Source: Sporopachydermia quercuum
Lineage: Eukaryota > Ascomycota > Sporopachydermiomycetes > Sporopachydermiales > Sporopachydermiaceae
Reading direction: 5' to 3'
Length of the DNA stretch: 64,000 bases
Assembly (NCBI GenBank): GCA_001599295.1
Contig: BCGN01000005.1
Span: 682,001 to 746,000, forward strand
The notes beneath the pieces were generated by a model that was not told the DNA's origin, searched no databases, and saw nothing but the letters and a program-made list of their open reading frames with translations. A program made the position numbers and the translations under genes. Position 1 is the stretch's first letter, and each line of letters opens with the position of its first letter. Positions 1 to 10,905 of this stretch are shown piece after piece.

Positions 1-163
1 TGTTGCTAACTATATCAAGGAGAAAACCAAGAATGCTCAGTTTATTGTTATTTCATTACGAAACAATATGTTCGAGTTAGCACAACAGCTCGTTGGTATT
101 TATAAAGTCAACAACATGACTAGAAGTGTTGCTTTACAAAATAAGGAACTCCTTCATAATTAA
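1..163 (+). CDS. SMC4: SMC4 condensin ATPase, C-terminal end only
   Basis: The first 163 bases are an open frame (codons start at base 2) ending in TAA at 161-163. The last ~53 residues include the run QFIVISLRNNMFELAQQLVG, which closely matches the end of the SMC4 head domain. Smc4 pairs with Smc2 in condensin, which compacts mitotic chromosomes. The fragment lies just after the Walker B/D-loop part of the ABC-type ATPase head; that part lies upstream of the window. It is convergent with VTC5 on the other strand. Identification rests on recalled similarity of this short tail, which is strongly conserved. The start and most of the gene are outside the window. Confidence 0.85.
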   Translation, partial: VANYIKEKTKNAQFIVISLRNNMFELAQQLVGIYKVNNMTRSVALQNKELLHN

Positions 164-471
164 AAGTGCTCTTGTCATTTTGCTAAGCTGTACTCCCTTT
201 CTTGAACTAATTTATTTCTTACGTTGTCATTTACACGAGAATGTGTTTTGTTTACTTTTTGTTTGTTTATTGTTAATACTATATGTATTAGTTTTATTGG
301 CATTGTGATTATGATATCATAATCACGATAATCGTCTTCCATCTTTCACTAAAAATTTTTATGTAGTATTATTCAATTCAATGTAATATATATAGTTACA
401 GAGATCTTTATAAAACCTGAAATCATATAAGACGATTGAACTTCACTACTGCCTTCTTTTCCCCTCGTTTG
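164..471. other. SMC4-VTC5 convergent intergenic region
   Basis: This is the 3' side of both neighbouring genes, AT-rich, with no credible ORF. Its main feature is a perfect 22-bp palindrome at 305-326 followed at once by a smaller one at 325-335, listed separately. Confidence 0.8.
305..335. repeat. perfect 22-bp palindrome plus adjacent 11-bp palindrome
   Basis: Arms GTGATTATGAT (305-315) and its exact reverse complement (316-326) meet with no spacer around GATATC. Next to it, ACGAT-a-ATCGT (325-335) is a second inverted repeat. It lies between two convergent genes, so a role in 3'-end formation is possible, but this is inference. Confidence 0.75.
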
Positions 472-3069
472 TCACACAGCACTCAACGTCCACACTATTC
501 CGCCAACAGCAACACATATAACAACAAAAACTGAGCAAATCACAGTAAATTGATGTCCTAGACCTGGAACTTCAGTTCTCCGTAGAAATAACACGGTTGC
601 AAATCCACACAACAATAGCGAGAATAATAAACCAGTAATAATCAAACCAACCAAGGTTGGTGTCAACACATTAATAGGTGGATTGAGTGATGGATCCGGT
701 TGGGAAGGCGATGAAGTAGATACAATGACCCCAGTGACAATGGCTGATATTAATGCAGATAAAAACAATGCAATAGTATAGAAAAAGGTCAATACAGCAT
801 CATGCTGTTGTACCTTTATTTGATAATAATCAAATTCATCCTGTAATGCATATGAACGAGGCACCACGCCTCTACGATTAGACAACAGTCTATCTGTTTC
901 ATATCCATTATCGTCTTCATCTTCGTCGCCAGTAAATGATGATTGGGATGACGCCGTCTCAATTCCCAACCAGTTCTTTATCTTCTGTTTACCATGATTT
1001 AAGGAACTAGCAATTTTCATCAAGAAATCCAACGACGTATCATTAAAGAAAGAGATTTCACTACCATCTTCTTGTGAGATAAAGAACCCAGGATCGTCTT
1101 CTTCGTCAGGATGATCAAATTCATTCCAGTAACGGATCTGAGAAGGTTGGTTGGCGACTTCTGCATTGTGTTGTTGATTTTTCACAGCTACAGCTAATTG
1201 AGATTTCACTGTTCCATTATTAATGTCGTAGGCACTTTTCCGCTTGACAACAGGACGTTCTGGGACTTTTCTAATATCCGTACCATTATCTAACAAATGC
1301 TGCCAGCTGACTGGGAAACTCAAGGCATCTTGTTTAAATGATGCTATACTCTGTAAAAATAAAGAAAAACCAGGAATACAATAAACTAGATGTGATTTGG
1401 AGAATTGGGTGACCCATTCAGGAGGAGACTTTAAAGAAGGGTGCCATCTGATTTGAAGAACATTATGAGGAAATTGATAACCTGAAGAGTCATCTGCTTC
1501 AAAATCAATGCTCTTTCGTGACTCGTCGTCACCATAAAGACGAATATTAGTATCTAAAACAGCGTGTATTTTAGATTGACCATTACTTTGAGTAAGTGGG
1601 CTATTATCTATCGACTCATATTTCAGCTGGGTAGAAACTGATTTTGCAATTGATGATACTTTTCTTTGTTTAATCCATTGAACAGCCATTCTATCCATAT
1701 TACTCAGTTCATTCAATTCAGCTTGTAATTCTTCATCAGTCTGATCGGTTGATTGTAAAGAGTTATCGACAATCTTGGAAGCCAAAGGCTTTTTCAGTAA
1801 AGCAGTAGCATAACCTCTAAGACCACCTATAGGGGAGTAAAGAAAGTACTCATTGGTGTTCACTGAATCTATCCAACGAACTTGAGCTGGCTCAGAGTTA
1901 TTTTGCAATGAATAGAGCTTTCTTTCGTCATCTAAGTAGACTGTTTTGATTTCTTTACTGCCATCATCAATGGGAACATCCTCATTGTCAATATTTTCAG
2001 TTCCTACAGATGAAGCACCAGATTTTTCAGGCGCTCTAAAGCTTTTAATGGAGATTTTTCTTGTCAAAGAAGTAGTAGAAGCTGACTTTTGAATATGTGA
2101 AGTCTCAGGAGACGCTGCAACTGACATTTCATTAAGAGCTGTCAATGAAAGCTGTGTGTCAGTAACAATATTCATGTATTTTAACAAGTTCAGTTTCACT
2201 TCAACCAGATTGTCGGTGTGAATCCAGAATGTCATGACATTATGGTTGTCTTTACTCGACATATCCGATGGACTCTTGACATTACTACTATCAGACATGT
2301 TAAAAGATAAGAATGTCCTATCAAAATCGTATAAAACAGTTCTGGAATCTTTTGAATGACGAACAGAAGTCAGAATTGGCTGTCTCAGTACATTGTAAAG
2401 TAATGAAAGTTCCAGAACCATTGGTGTAAAGTCTTGATGGGTAAATGATTCAGAAGAATTCAGAATAGGAAGAAACTTGTTTGTCAATCCATCAGAGTCC
2501 GTCCATTTCTTGTATTTCTTTAGCAGCTTTTTGAAAGCCGTGCGTTGAACACCGATAAATCTGGATAAATCTTGAACATCTCGTGATAATCTGTCGACTT
2601 CTTCGCTTAGTTTAATCAGTCTCTTCTTTCTCATACGTTCTTTAATCAGTGTCGATTGTAGCACTCGTCCATCACCTACATCAGTACTATTGGCATTAGA
2701 ATCAACAGTACCATGTGCATTTATTTGAGTGTTGGTATTAGTCGTATCTTCGGTATAGTTGTTTTCAGCAATTGTTTCAATGCTGGTTTGACTTGTTTCG
2801 TGCCCAGAAGTACTCAGTGCTAGCAATTCGACAATATCTTCACAGTGTTCGATTCTTCTCACGATCTCACCAGACTTGGACTTAACAAACAATGCAATTA
2901 AATCAAACTGTTCCTTGAACGCCTTAAACAATTTCTGCTCTGCCTCCTCTCTGGGCATAACAGAGTTCGACGTGTACTTCCTTATTAACGTTTTCAGCTC
3001 AGTGTAATCCACGTTGTAAGCTCTCCATTGTGGAACAGACCGAGCATTGATAGACGCTCCATACTTCAT
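472..3069 (-). CDS. VTC5: SPX-domain protein, VTC complex subunit 5
   Basis: 865 residues. The chosen ATG at 3069 gives MKYGASINARSV, a typical SPX start. The N-terminal SPX domain spans about 1-200 with the basic helix KKLLKKYKKWTD near residue 180, which in this family binds inositol pyrophosphates. A long, poorly conserved middle region is reminiscent of the VTC tunnel domain. The C-terminus has three membrane segments (about 760-785, 800-825, 838-862) of the DUF202/VTC1 type. This SPX-middle-DUF202 layout and length fit Vtc5, the accessory subunit of the vacuolar polyphosphate polymerase. Vtc2, Vtc3 and Vtc4 are alternatives, but Vtc4 has a better conserved catalytic tunnel. SLU7 is its upstream neighbour, as in S. 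cerevisiae (recalled). I saw no CACGTG/CACGTT phosphate box close upstream. Confidence 0.8.
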   Translation of the reverse strand: MKYGASINARSVPQWRAYNVDYTELKTLIRKYTSNSVMPREEAEQKLFKAFKEQFDLIALFVKSKSGEIVRRIEHCEDIVELLALSTSGHETSQTSIETIAENNYTEDTTNTNTQINAHGTVDSNANSTDVGDGRVLQSTLIKERMRKKRLIKLSEEVDRLSRDVQDLSRFIGVQRTAFKKLLKKYKKWTDSDGLTNKFLPILNSSESFTHQDFTPMVLELSLLYNVLRQPILTSVRHSKDSRTVLYDFDRTFLSFNMSDSSNVKSPSDMSSKDNHNVMTFWIHTDNLVEVKLNLLKYMNIVTDTQLSLTALNEMSVAASPETSHIQKSASTTSLTRKISIKSFRAPEKSGASSVGTENIDNEDVPIDDGSKEIKTVYLDDERKLYSLQNNSEPAQVRWIDSVNTNEYFLYSPIGGLRGYATALLKKPLASKIVDNSLQSTDQTDEELQAELNELSNMDRMAVQWIKQRKVSSIAKSVSTQLKYESIDNSPLTQSNGQSKIHAVLDTNIRLYGDDESRKSIDFEADDSSGYQFPHNVLQIRWHPSLKSPPEWVTQFSKSHLVYCIPGFSLFLQSIASFKQDALSFPVSWQHLLDNGTDIRKVPERPVVKRKSAYDINNGTVKSQLAVAVKNQQHNAEVANQPSQIRYWNEFDHPDEEDDPGFFISQEDGSEISFFNDTSLDFLMKIASSLNHGKQKIKNWLGIETASSQSSFTGDEDEDDNGYETDRLLSNRRGVVPRSYALQDEFDYYQIKVQQHDAVLTFFYTIALFLSALISAIVTGVIVSTSSPSQPDPSLNPPINVLTPTLVGLIITGLLFSLLLCGFATVLFLRRTEVPGLGHQFTVICSVFVVICVAVGGIVWTLSAV

Positions 3070-5433
3070 GATCAATAACTGACTTATGCCAGTTTCAAAT
3101 ATGAAATTCAGCTATTTCTCACAATACAGCTTTAGTCATACACTACAACAAAAAAGACCTATCAAACCGTTGGCTATAATATATATCCTTTGTGTTCTCT
3201 TTGTCAATAAATGGATACATATCCAATAGGCCTTTTTCCTAGGTAAAAAAAGATAAGCAGGCAGCAGCACTCCCTATTGTACCTATTTAGCTATCTCTGT
3301 TGTACTGATAACGCTTGTTCACTACCTATGTTATCTCGATCTCTTTGTCGCTCTTATTTCCGTTCTTCTTAGCTCTTGAAAAATATTTGATGGATATTTG
3401 ACTATGCATTCATTCATCGTATTATATTCCAGGTATTTCAATTAAATAGAGCACAACAATCAATTGGATAAGAGCGTTTAGCGTAGACACAATATTCCCA
3501 GTCACTACTATTCTATGCCATAAAAACTTTAATTGTGGTAGGGGGAGACATTGGAGACGCACCTTAATTAAGGGTTTCCCTAGTAAGAAAGTTTGAGTTT
3601 ATATGTTAATCGGATGAGATGCGATGCGAGGCTGGGAAGCCAAGAATAAATGGAACAAGAGAAGAGAGACAGGAAAGAAGTACATGGTAAGCAACAGCAG
3701 GTGGTAACGTTAATAAGAACGCTGTAAATCCTAAAAGGTGATAAATTGCTCCAAACTATACTGTGACAATTTTCTATCGTTTAAACTTCCTTTCATTCCT
3801 TTCTCGAGATCCTTTCAAGGAAGAAATTGAACTTTGCAGCACATGTTAGCCATAATAAAAACGTTAATTAAATAAGGTTACAAAATTGGTCAACATTTTA
3901 GTGGAATGAAGGGAACTTTATTTTTTATTATTCGTTTACAGAGAAAGGAGTAGAAAAGAAAACGTTCTAATTTCAAGGCATTATTATGCCAAATTGGTTG
4001 AATACTTATTTGAAGTTAATTATATACGAGTAAATGCTCGTGACATTAGGTTGAATTTTATTAGCTTCAGAGTATTTGCAGTACTAAAATACAAAGAATT
4101 ACACACTCTTTACTGCGTAAATCTTACCACTTCACATCTTAATTGACTGTTATTCACCGTCCTTGTAGCTAAGGCCAATTTAAAACAAGCTCGGAACTGA
4201 AACTTTCCATTGTGCCGTTATTTTCAGAACCTTAGCCTAGTACATATCACCACATGTGTCCTGGCTTGAATTAGAAAGTGTTTCCTAATCAGCCGTTGAA
4301 ATAGTTCCATAAAATGAATGTATAAAGAGTATGAATCTTGGTTTATTTAGAGATGGAAAATGGATCCTCATGGGGCTTGCCAAGAGGACGTTCGAATGAA
4401 TGGTCGCTGGCCTACTGCAAGTGAAAAAAATAGTTGGTGAGTCGTTGTTATTGTCATATGGTTGATACTAAAAATACACAATAGATTAGAAAATGGGAAA
4501 TCATTTTAGAATCCATGCACACAAACTGTCATCTACTACTTATAACTGGAATCTCAAATCTTATATTTAGATTTTAATTTTCTTTTCATTTTAACTGAAT
4601 ATTTACTCTTACCAATAATTAAGCATATACCATTCCAGCCGTAGAGTCACATTTATGTGCATGGTCTGTAGTTTGTTATTCGTTGAGTATTAAGGAACTC
4701 AACACAGCGATGAACAACCGGTATTAACCGGAAGATGTTCTGTCTCTTCCTTTCATTTTGTCTTTAAAACCAACACCATTCAATAACCAATGCGAGTACC
4801 TAATTTCAATTCTATATATTGTCTTCATAATCATTAAGTAGTCAGAATTAAAGCCGTACAAGCAATTTCCAGCTATGGGTATTAGGCTCTATTACCATTA
4901 ATGTTAAATTCATAAAATTCAATAAGTAAATATATAAAGTGGTATAGTGATCAACCCAAACCAGTGCTTTCTACCATAGGAACAACAACGCTGCATGTAA
5001 CTTCCATAGGATAACAAAAACGTTTACAAGATCCTCATAAAGCTAATACCGATTGAGGCTCCACTATTCCGTCTCCTGAGGTCAAACAATACACCGAAAA
5101 GGAAATAAATCACTCTGAGCAGTGAAATCCCAATATATTAGCTCCCCAGGGTATCGGTGCCGTTAGACGGCTTCAAATATGGCTTAAAAATAGGTTCTTA
5201 ATATCATATCCTGTTTACTAATTATTGATGAAATATAATTAGCAGTCTACCAAGAGTTTGAACTATTTGTTTAATTAGTTTTATAAGATCTATAGTGGCA
5301 ATACTAGTACTAAAAATACTAATAGTAACAACAATAGTGATTGTAGTAATAAACTAATGAGCAAATTATATCGTTGGTTCTAATGAAAAATGCTTAGCCT
5401 CTGTAACAGTCTAGAGTAGTTTTCGACCAAATT
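3070..5433. other. VTC5 upstream / SLU7 downstream gap, 2.4 kb
   Basis: No credible ORF or RNA gene seen. It should contain the VTC5 promoter (reading leftwards) and the SLU7 3' end. There is a 12-bp perfect palindrome CCTTAATTAAGG at 3562-3573. A 23-codon ATG frame at 4353-4424, and a pyrimidine-rich AG on the opposite strand there, were looked at and not accepted as exons. Confidence 0.6.
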
Positions 5434-6879
5434 CTAATTCTCTTTTGAACCATAACAATAAGCATTTTTCACTGTCTGATGGCAACACCTGTAGCCCCAT
5501 TGTCCATCTATCCAATAAGAACCCCACACACTTGAATGGTTCCCAGGGAAGACGTCTTCAGCATATTTCGATTTAACAAGAGTAGCATTTCTATCATCAA
5601 TATCATTGCTACCATTATTAGTATTATTTTTATAATTATCAGAATCATTAGTATTATTAAAAAGTTTGATCTTTCCTTTCGAATCATATTCAACGAACTT
5701 TTCTTCAGTTTCCACTTTTAGTTCTATAGGTTTCTCTTTTAGAAATGAATCATTTCCGTATTTCTTACTCAGTTCTTCCTTCAATGCTTGTTTTTTCAGA
5801 TTAGCTTCCTCTTGCAGTTTTTTTAATTCAATCAAACTTGCAGTTGGTGCGGCCTCTAATTGAATTTGTTTATCTTTTTTACTAATACTAGCTTCATTTA
5901 TTTCCCATGCTAATCTTTTCAGTTTCTCGAATTCTTCTGCTTCACCGTTAAGTTTTCGAACATACATGTCATCATCGTTGATAAAACCATAGTCATCGTT
6001 TTTACGCAATGTTCTAGTTTTAGGATTATATTCAACGGAGCTTTTTTCATTTGCATCGTCTGGTCTTGATAATGGTTTTAAGGTTTTCAAATAAACAGCA
6101 ACATCTTCCCTTTCTCTCAATGTTTTGATAGTTGACTGCTCTTTTCCTGGTTCTGCTTGCTTGTGCTTCTCGTTTTGCTTCTTTACTAACTCGGCAATTG
6201 CTTCTTCATTTGATTCATCGAATTCATCGAACTCGTCAAACTCATCAAGTTCATCCAAATCAACAGTCTCTTGACCGTTAGATCCCGTTTCAGTTTCTGC
6301 TACTTCTTTAATAGCTTTTTCTATTTTCCTTTTCTTCTCCTCTTCTTGTTTCTTCTTCTCTTGGTCTTCATACCTTTTCAACACTTTAGTATAGTCACCA
6401 ATATCATACGTGCTCCATTGATCTCTTTTCTCATCCCATGAATTTCCCCGTTCGAATTCATGCTGTGTCATATCATCTAAGACTACTTTAGCATCTACTC
6501 CTGTATACTTTGAACTGATCTTCCTTGGTCGTTCCAAGCAGTCTCTAGTTTGATGTTTCATACTACCACAATTAGCGCAGGCTCCTTTTTGAAATTTCAT
6601 TCGTTTCCTTATCGCTTTTTCATTTTCTGTAGATACTATACTTCCAACAGCAGCTCTTTTCAAAGCATCTATTTCTGTTACTGACTCTTCCGGTGCTCTT
6701 TCCGTTGTTCGTTGATGTCCTAAGTAGTCACCTGACTCATCCTTCTCAGCGTACCATGGTGCATTAGTGATGTATTTTGGGATATATGGATTGATCTCTC
6801 TTCCCGTAGAATCATATTTTATTTCTTCTCCAGCTCTTCTTCCTCTCAAATATACTGAATTCTTTTTATCGCTACTCAT
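5434..6879 (-). CDS. SLU7: second-step splicing factor Slu7
   Basis: 481 residues. The N-terminal part (PKYITNAPWYA, about residues 33-43) and the zinc knuckle CANCGSMKHQTRDC (C-x2-C-x4-H-x4-C, near residue 101) are diagnostic of Slu7. A conserved block around GVDAKVVLDDM and SWDEKRDQW follows, then charged Glu/Lys-rich coiled segments and an Asp/Glu tract (ELDEFDEFDEFDE, near 215). Slu7 works with Prp18 in the second catalytic step of splicing, helping 3' splice-site choice, mainly when the branch point is far from the AG. The introns visible in this window have short branch-to-AG distances. It is longer than I recall for the S. cerevisiae protein, because of the charged middle and the C-terminus. 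It is in tandem with VTC5 on the same strand. Confidence 0.93.
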   Translation of the reverse strand: MSSDKKNSVYLRGRRAGEEIKYDSTGREINPYIPKYITNAPWYAEKDESGDYLGHQRTTERAPEESVTEIDALKRAAVGSIVSTENEKAIRKRMKFQKGACANCGSMKHQTRDCLERPRKISSKYTGVDAKVVLDDMTQHEFERGNSWDEKRDQWSTYDIGDYTKVLKRYEDQEKKKQEEEKKRKIEKAIKEVAETETGSNGQETVDLDELDEFDEFDEFDESNEEAIAELVKKQNEKHKQAEPGKEQSTIKTLREREDVAVYLKTLKPLSRPDDANEKSSVEYNPKTRTLRKNDDYGFINDDDMYVRKLNGEAEEFEKLKRLAWEINEASISKKDKQIQLEAAPTASLIELKKLQEEANLKKQALKEELSKKYGNDSFLKEKPIELKVETEEKFVEYDSKGKIKLFNNTNDSDNYKNNTNNGSNDIDDRNATLVKSKYAEDVFPGNHSSVWGSYWIDGQWGYRCCHQTVKNAYCYGSKEN

Positions 6880-7563
6880 TCTAGCACCATTTGATTGAAT
6901 CCTTTCTATAATCTGCTGAGTTGATTGTGTCTATTACGAGTCTGTGTGCCTCCTGCATAGAGATGAATAGCGGTATGATTAAAGCAGTAAGGAGCGGAAA
7001 TAATTTCTGCAGATAATAGTAACTGATGGCAAAAATTAACCAAAACGCAACCTTTTGTAAATAGTAAATAACATTGTAGCAATATCAATAGAGCTTTGTT
7101 GGTGTGAGCGCAATAGGCAATAGTGCGGAAGTAGATAGATGCTTTCTCAGTTAAGGCTTTTTCATATGAAAATGTTAAGAAGAGGAGCCGATGAATACGG
7201 AATAAATACCTCATTATTTCCGATATTTTGGAGAAACAAGTTTAAAGTTTGAAAGTACATATTCAGTGCAGATCTTAGTGGAATTTTAATACTGTGTCAT
7301 CCCCATTAGGGAGTTGAAAATACTCATATGCATTAAGTATAAACCCTATTTAAGAACACTTCACTCCATTTAGCTCCAGATAATATAAACCCAATCGCTC
7401 CTTCAGTCAGCAACCAATTTCCTTGCGACCGGACCTACTAGGATAATTACTTCCTTATCAAAAGAACTAAAAAAAGAAAACTTTAGTAGTAGGGTACTAT
7501 TCTCAAAAACTTCTCTCCAAAATTATACCATCAGATACTAAAAATACCGATAGACAAAACTCA
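6880..7563. other. SLU7 upstream / CHS1 downstream gap
   Basis: 684 bp. An ATG-initiated 102-codon frame on the minus strand (6906-7214) lies inside the SLU7 promoter. It has no recognisable domain and mixed composition, so I treat it as chance. Nothing else is evident. Confidence 0.6.
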
Positions 7564-10500
7564 TTATAAAGTAACACTACTAGCCAATGACTTCTCATCA
7601 AATACTGATTCTGCATATACTGACTTACTAGCACTATCAAATGGATTGGATGTTTGTTGCATTTGTTTTGGGTTCAGTATTAAACCATCATCAAACCGAC
7701 TATTGAAATCATCCTGTTCGTCTTTATTTGATANTTTACTGAAACCCTTCCGAAGTCGATAATGAGACTTGTACAGAAACTTTACTCCATCCATAATTAA
7801 GTATGCACCTGATCCTAAAGCTCTGAATAACGCTAATGCAGCCACACTCCAAAGAATAAATTGCAAGTAATAATTCTTTGCTACTGAATGCGCAGGGAAG
7901 ATTTCGATGATAATCATAATCAACAACAAATTAGCAACAAGCCATCCAAGGACTACTCTTGTTCTTATATCACGGTAATAATCTTCAGGGTGAACATTCT
8001 GATTAACTTCAGTCTTTTGCTTGGGTCTCTTTCTTGTATCACGAAGATTGCATAGTGCTGTTTCGTATCCACTATCAATATCTAATTGTTCAGAAGGAAT
8101 TTCCAATTCAACAATATCACGTCCAAAATGATTCTTGACTATCGCTGACCCCAGACTTGCTGTTGGGGTATTATCACCTTTAGTACCCCAAGAAACATCG
8201 TGAGTATTGCAGAATGCATAAATCTGTAACGTACATACGTAACAAGGAATCATAAGAAAGTATTGAATAGCACAGGTTAACATATGCCATGGGTCAAGGT
8301 ATAAGAATGACATAATAGTGTACAAACCATATGTTGATAACAGGGCAATAATGATTGAAATAAATGTATAGTTATCGTCAACTGAATCATTTCCTTTGGA
8401 TACCAAAGCACCAATAACAAAATAGAGACCAACACCTGTTGCATAACACGTGCAAATAGTCAAAATTGTCATGAGAATAAAGAAAATATGTTTAGCACCT
8501 TGAGGCCTATTACCCATCGAAACGATAAACAATGCTGCCAGATCGCATATGCATGTATATTTGAATATTAAGAACAACCAATGTCCTGCTGGTGTATCAC
8601 TAATACTACCTGAAAGGAAATAGAATGTCAGAAAAAAGTTCCCAAGCTGGAAAAGAGAGAATAACAATTGAACAAATTGATAAATGAATTCAATATGAAG
8701 AAACGTCTTTCGTGTAGCTGAATGATCAGTTTTCCATACTTGTCGGAAATGTGAAAGTGAATAAACAGCTGCAAATAATGCTCCATTTAGCCATCTTCTT
8801 CTTTGAGAGATAAACTCGGGAATTGACTCAGGAACATCAGTTTCACCAGTTGCAGCTCTAACGTACTTCAGGACCCATTTTTCTCCTCTTTTAGCAACCA
8901 ACTCCCAGCATAGGATTCTATCTTCTGCCAAATACATATTTGCAGTAAATACATCTTGGTTTGGTCCATCAAATAGCTCACCTTTGAAGTATGAATTCAA
9001 TGGACCAGTACCATCTTCTAGATTAGCTAATGCGCTGTATCTATATGCAGATAAGGCACCAGGAAGTACTGTTATGTAACCGAACATGCTTTCTAGAGGC
9101 TTATCTAAGATATTTGACATCTTATACTCAAAATTTTGGGCAGCAACTAAAGGGTTTATAAGGTTCCTCCATCCTTTACCTTTGATTGCCTTAATTTCAC
9201 CTGCTGCTCCTGCAACATTTGAATCAACATCAAACGCTTTCCACAATTGATATACTGCTTGATTGTTTGGTTTCGTACCCACATCCAATAAAACACATAC
9301 ATTCGGATTCAATATAGGACCAAAAGCATTAAATAGCCATCTATGCGAGTTGATTTTTTTGGCATTCTTTTCCTTCAAACAGAAAAGAATTTGAACTGGA
9401 ACAATTCCCTTTTCTGCTCCTTTGAATGTCAATTCGTTATCTAAACTTACTTGGGTTGTGTACTCAAAAATATGTGCTTCAACTGGTTTGCCGTTGACAA
9501 AACTTTTAGAGATACCATCTTGATAAACTCCCATTGCAGCTAGTACGTCTAAGACTCCAGGATTGATTTTAGCTCTACCGTCAGCTACTATAACAACTTG
9601 GACTTTCTTCCAAGAGTCTTTGCCCCAGATTTTGCTTTTGTTCCTACCACATAAATATGCAATGTTCTTCATAACTGCATGCATAGTTCTAGTGAAAGAG
9701 TAAACATCTTCATTATACATAGTAATGCATACAGCTAGTTGAATTTCTCTTTCTAAAATAGCAGGTCTGAGAGTAAACCCGCTTTCACCAAACATATCCG
9801 GATCACAGGTTGCAGCAGTGTATCTCATGTAAAGGAATTCATCTTCATCACGTCTAGGAAGGAAACTAAATAGTTTAGTGGGAACAGGACAAGTTAATAC
9901 CAAGTTCCCATGAACTAATTTCACTTGCTTACGAGCCATTGATTTTTTCCTTCTAGGAATAGCACCTTCAGGTGCTTGGAACATTAGGTCATCTAACTCG
10001 TTTGAATCTTGGACTGTTTCTGCAGTGTCAAAACTGTCACATCTCTCGTCAAGGTCACTGTACTTTGACGATATACCATTAGGTAAGTTTCTTGGGTCAG
10101 TTGAGTCGTCAACTGGGGTATCATATCCATCATCATCATTATGATCAAAAACTCTTTGGTATGTAGTTTTCTTGTCGTTGTTGGAATCATTGATTCTATA
10201 AACATATGGGTGTTGGTACTCAGCATTGTTAAAGTTCGTATTGGTTTTAGCTCCTGAATATTCAACATCAACGAACGGATCATCCTGGGGACCTGCAACT
10301 GCGTTTATGTCTGCGTCTGTATCTGTTAAATCAATCGGAATTCTTTCTGTATTTTGACTTGCGTATTGATACGGTTTAGAATAAGGAGAATCTGATCTCA
10401 TTTGAGCCTGTGATGGTTTTGGAGGTGATAGAATTCGTTTCATGGGATAACCAAAAGTTGTTTCAAGTGCAGATTTTGGCGCTTGTTTATTAGGAGAAGA

Positions 10501-10905
10501 ATAGCTTCCTAGGTCCACTTCAACTGGTTCATATGTTTCACGAACAAATTCATTGCTAATTCTAGTATTCTCATCATTGTCATTGGTACTGAAGCTGACA
10601 TTCTTGGTGACATTTCGTGGAGATCCAAACGTTGGAGGTGCCAAATTCAAATTTTTCAGTCCAGGAAATCCATTGTTTCTTCTGACTGGTGAAGGCGAAG
10701 CAGAAGGAGATCCACCAAATCTAGCTGTAGGACTGTTATTTCTTGATTTGTTTCTGGTGAAGATAGAAGGAGACAGTCTTACTGGAGAGGAGGCATCACC
10801 AAATCTCGTAGGACTTTTCCTTACTTCTGGAGGTATTTGAATGTATGGTTGATTTTCAAACCCATTGAAAGGATTTTCTGTTCTTCTGTTATTGGGGTCC
10901 GTCAT
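7564..10905 (-). CDS. CHS1: class I chitin synthase
   Basis: 1113 residues. Residues 1-310 are a Ser/Pro/Asn-rich disordered tail. The family-2 glycosyltransferase core follows: [13 protein letters not shown] near 440, LLDVGTKP near 538, EDRILC near 661 and QRRRW at 701-705, the acceptor/product-site motif of chitin synthases. Multiple membrane helices occupy about 730-930 and 985-1045, with a short cytosolic tail. It polymerises UDP-GlcNAc into chitin at the plasma membrane. The long N-tail and motif spacing fit the Chs1/Chs2-type division I enzymes; Chs1 (repair) is favoured by overall length, but the class II Chs2 ortholog is an alternative. An ambiguous base at 7734 makes residue 1058 Leu, Ile or Val. 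A CTG codon at 8869-8871 encodes the conserved Leu of WVLKY. It is divergent from SCO1. Confidence 0.9.
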   Translation of the reverse strand: MTDPNNRRTENPFNGFENQPYIQIPPEVRKSPTRFGDASSPVRLSPSIFTRNKSRNNSPTARFGGSPSASPSPVRRNNGFPGLKNLNLAPPTFGSPRNVTKNVSFSTNDNDENTRISNEFVRETYEPVEVDLGSYSSPNKQAPKSALETTFGYPMKRILSPPKPSQAQMRSDSPYSKPYQYASQNTERIPIDLTDTDADINAVAGPQDDPFVDVEYSGAKTNTNFNNAEYQHPYVYRINDSNNDKKTTYQRVFDHNDDDGYDTPVDDSTDPRNLPNGISSKYSDLDERCDSFDTAETVQDSNELDDLMFQAPEGAIPRRKKSMARKQVKLVHGNLVLTCPVPTKLFSFLPRRDEDEFLYMRYTAATCDPDMFGESGFTLRPAILEREIQLAVCITMYNEDVYSFTRTMHAVMKNIAYLCGRNKSKIWGKDSWKKVQVVIVADGRAKINPGVLDVLAAMGVYQDGISKSFVNGKPVEAHIFEYTTQVSLDNELTFKGAEKGIVPVQILFCLKEKNAKKINSHRWLFNAFGPILNPNVCVLLDVGTKPNNQAVYQLWKAFDVDSNVAGAAGEIKAIKGKGWRNLINPLVAAQNFEYKMSNILDKPLESMFGYITVLPGALSAYRYSALANLEDGTGPLNSYFKGELFDGPNQDVFTANMYLAEDRILCWELVAKRGEKWVLKYVRAATGETDVPESIPEFISQRRRWLNGALFAAVYSLSHFRQVWKTDHSATRKTFLHIEFIYQFVQLLFSLFQLGNFFLTFYFLSGSISDTPAGHWLFLIFKYTCICDLAALFIVSMGNRPQGAKHIFFILMTILTICTCYATGVGLYFVIGALVSKGNDSVDDNYTFISIIIALLSTYGLYTIMSFLYLDPWHMLTCAIQYFLMIPCYVCTLQIYAFCNTHDVSWGTKGDNTPTASLGSAIVKNHFGRDIVELEIPSEQLDIDSGYETALCNLRDTRKRPKQKTEVNQNVHPEDYYRDIRTRVVLGWLVANLLLIMIIIEIFPAHSVAKNYYLQFILWSVAALALFRALGSGAYLIMDGVKFLYKSHYRLRKGFSKXSNKDEQDDFNSRFDDGLILNPKQMQQTSNPFDSASKSVYAESVFDEKSLASSVTL

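Noticed and set aside
4353-4424. 23-codon frame and an opposite-strand pyrimidine-tract AG that looked like a terminal exon
   Set aside because: No CTAAC branch box at the spacing seen in the real introns, and no partner exon found between 4430 and 5430.
6906-7214. 102-codon ATG frame on the minus strand between SLU7 and CHS1
   Set aside because: No domain or signal recognised, sits within the SLU7 promoter 26 bp before its ATG, and length is within chance for AT-rich DNA.
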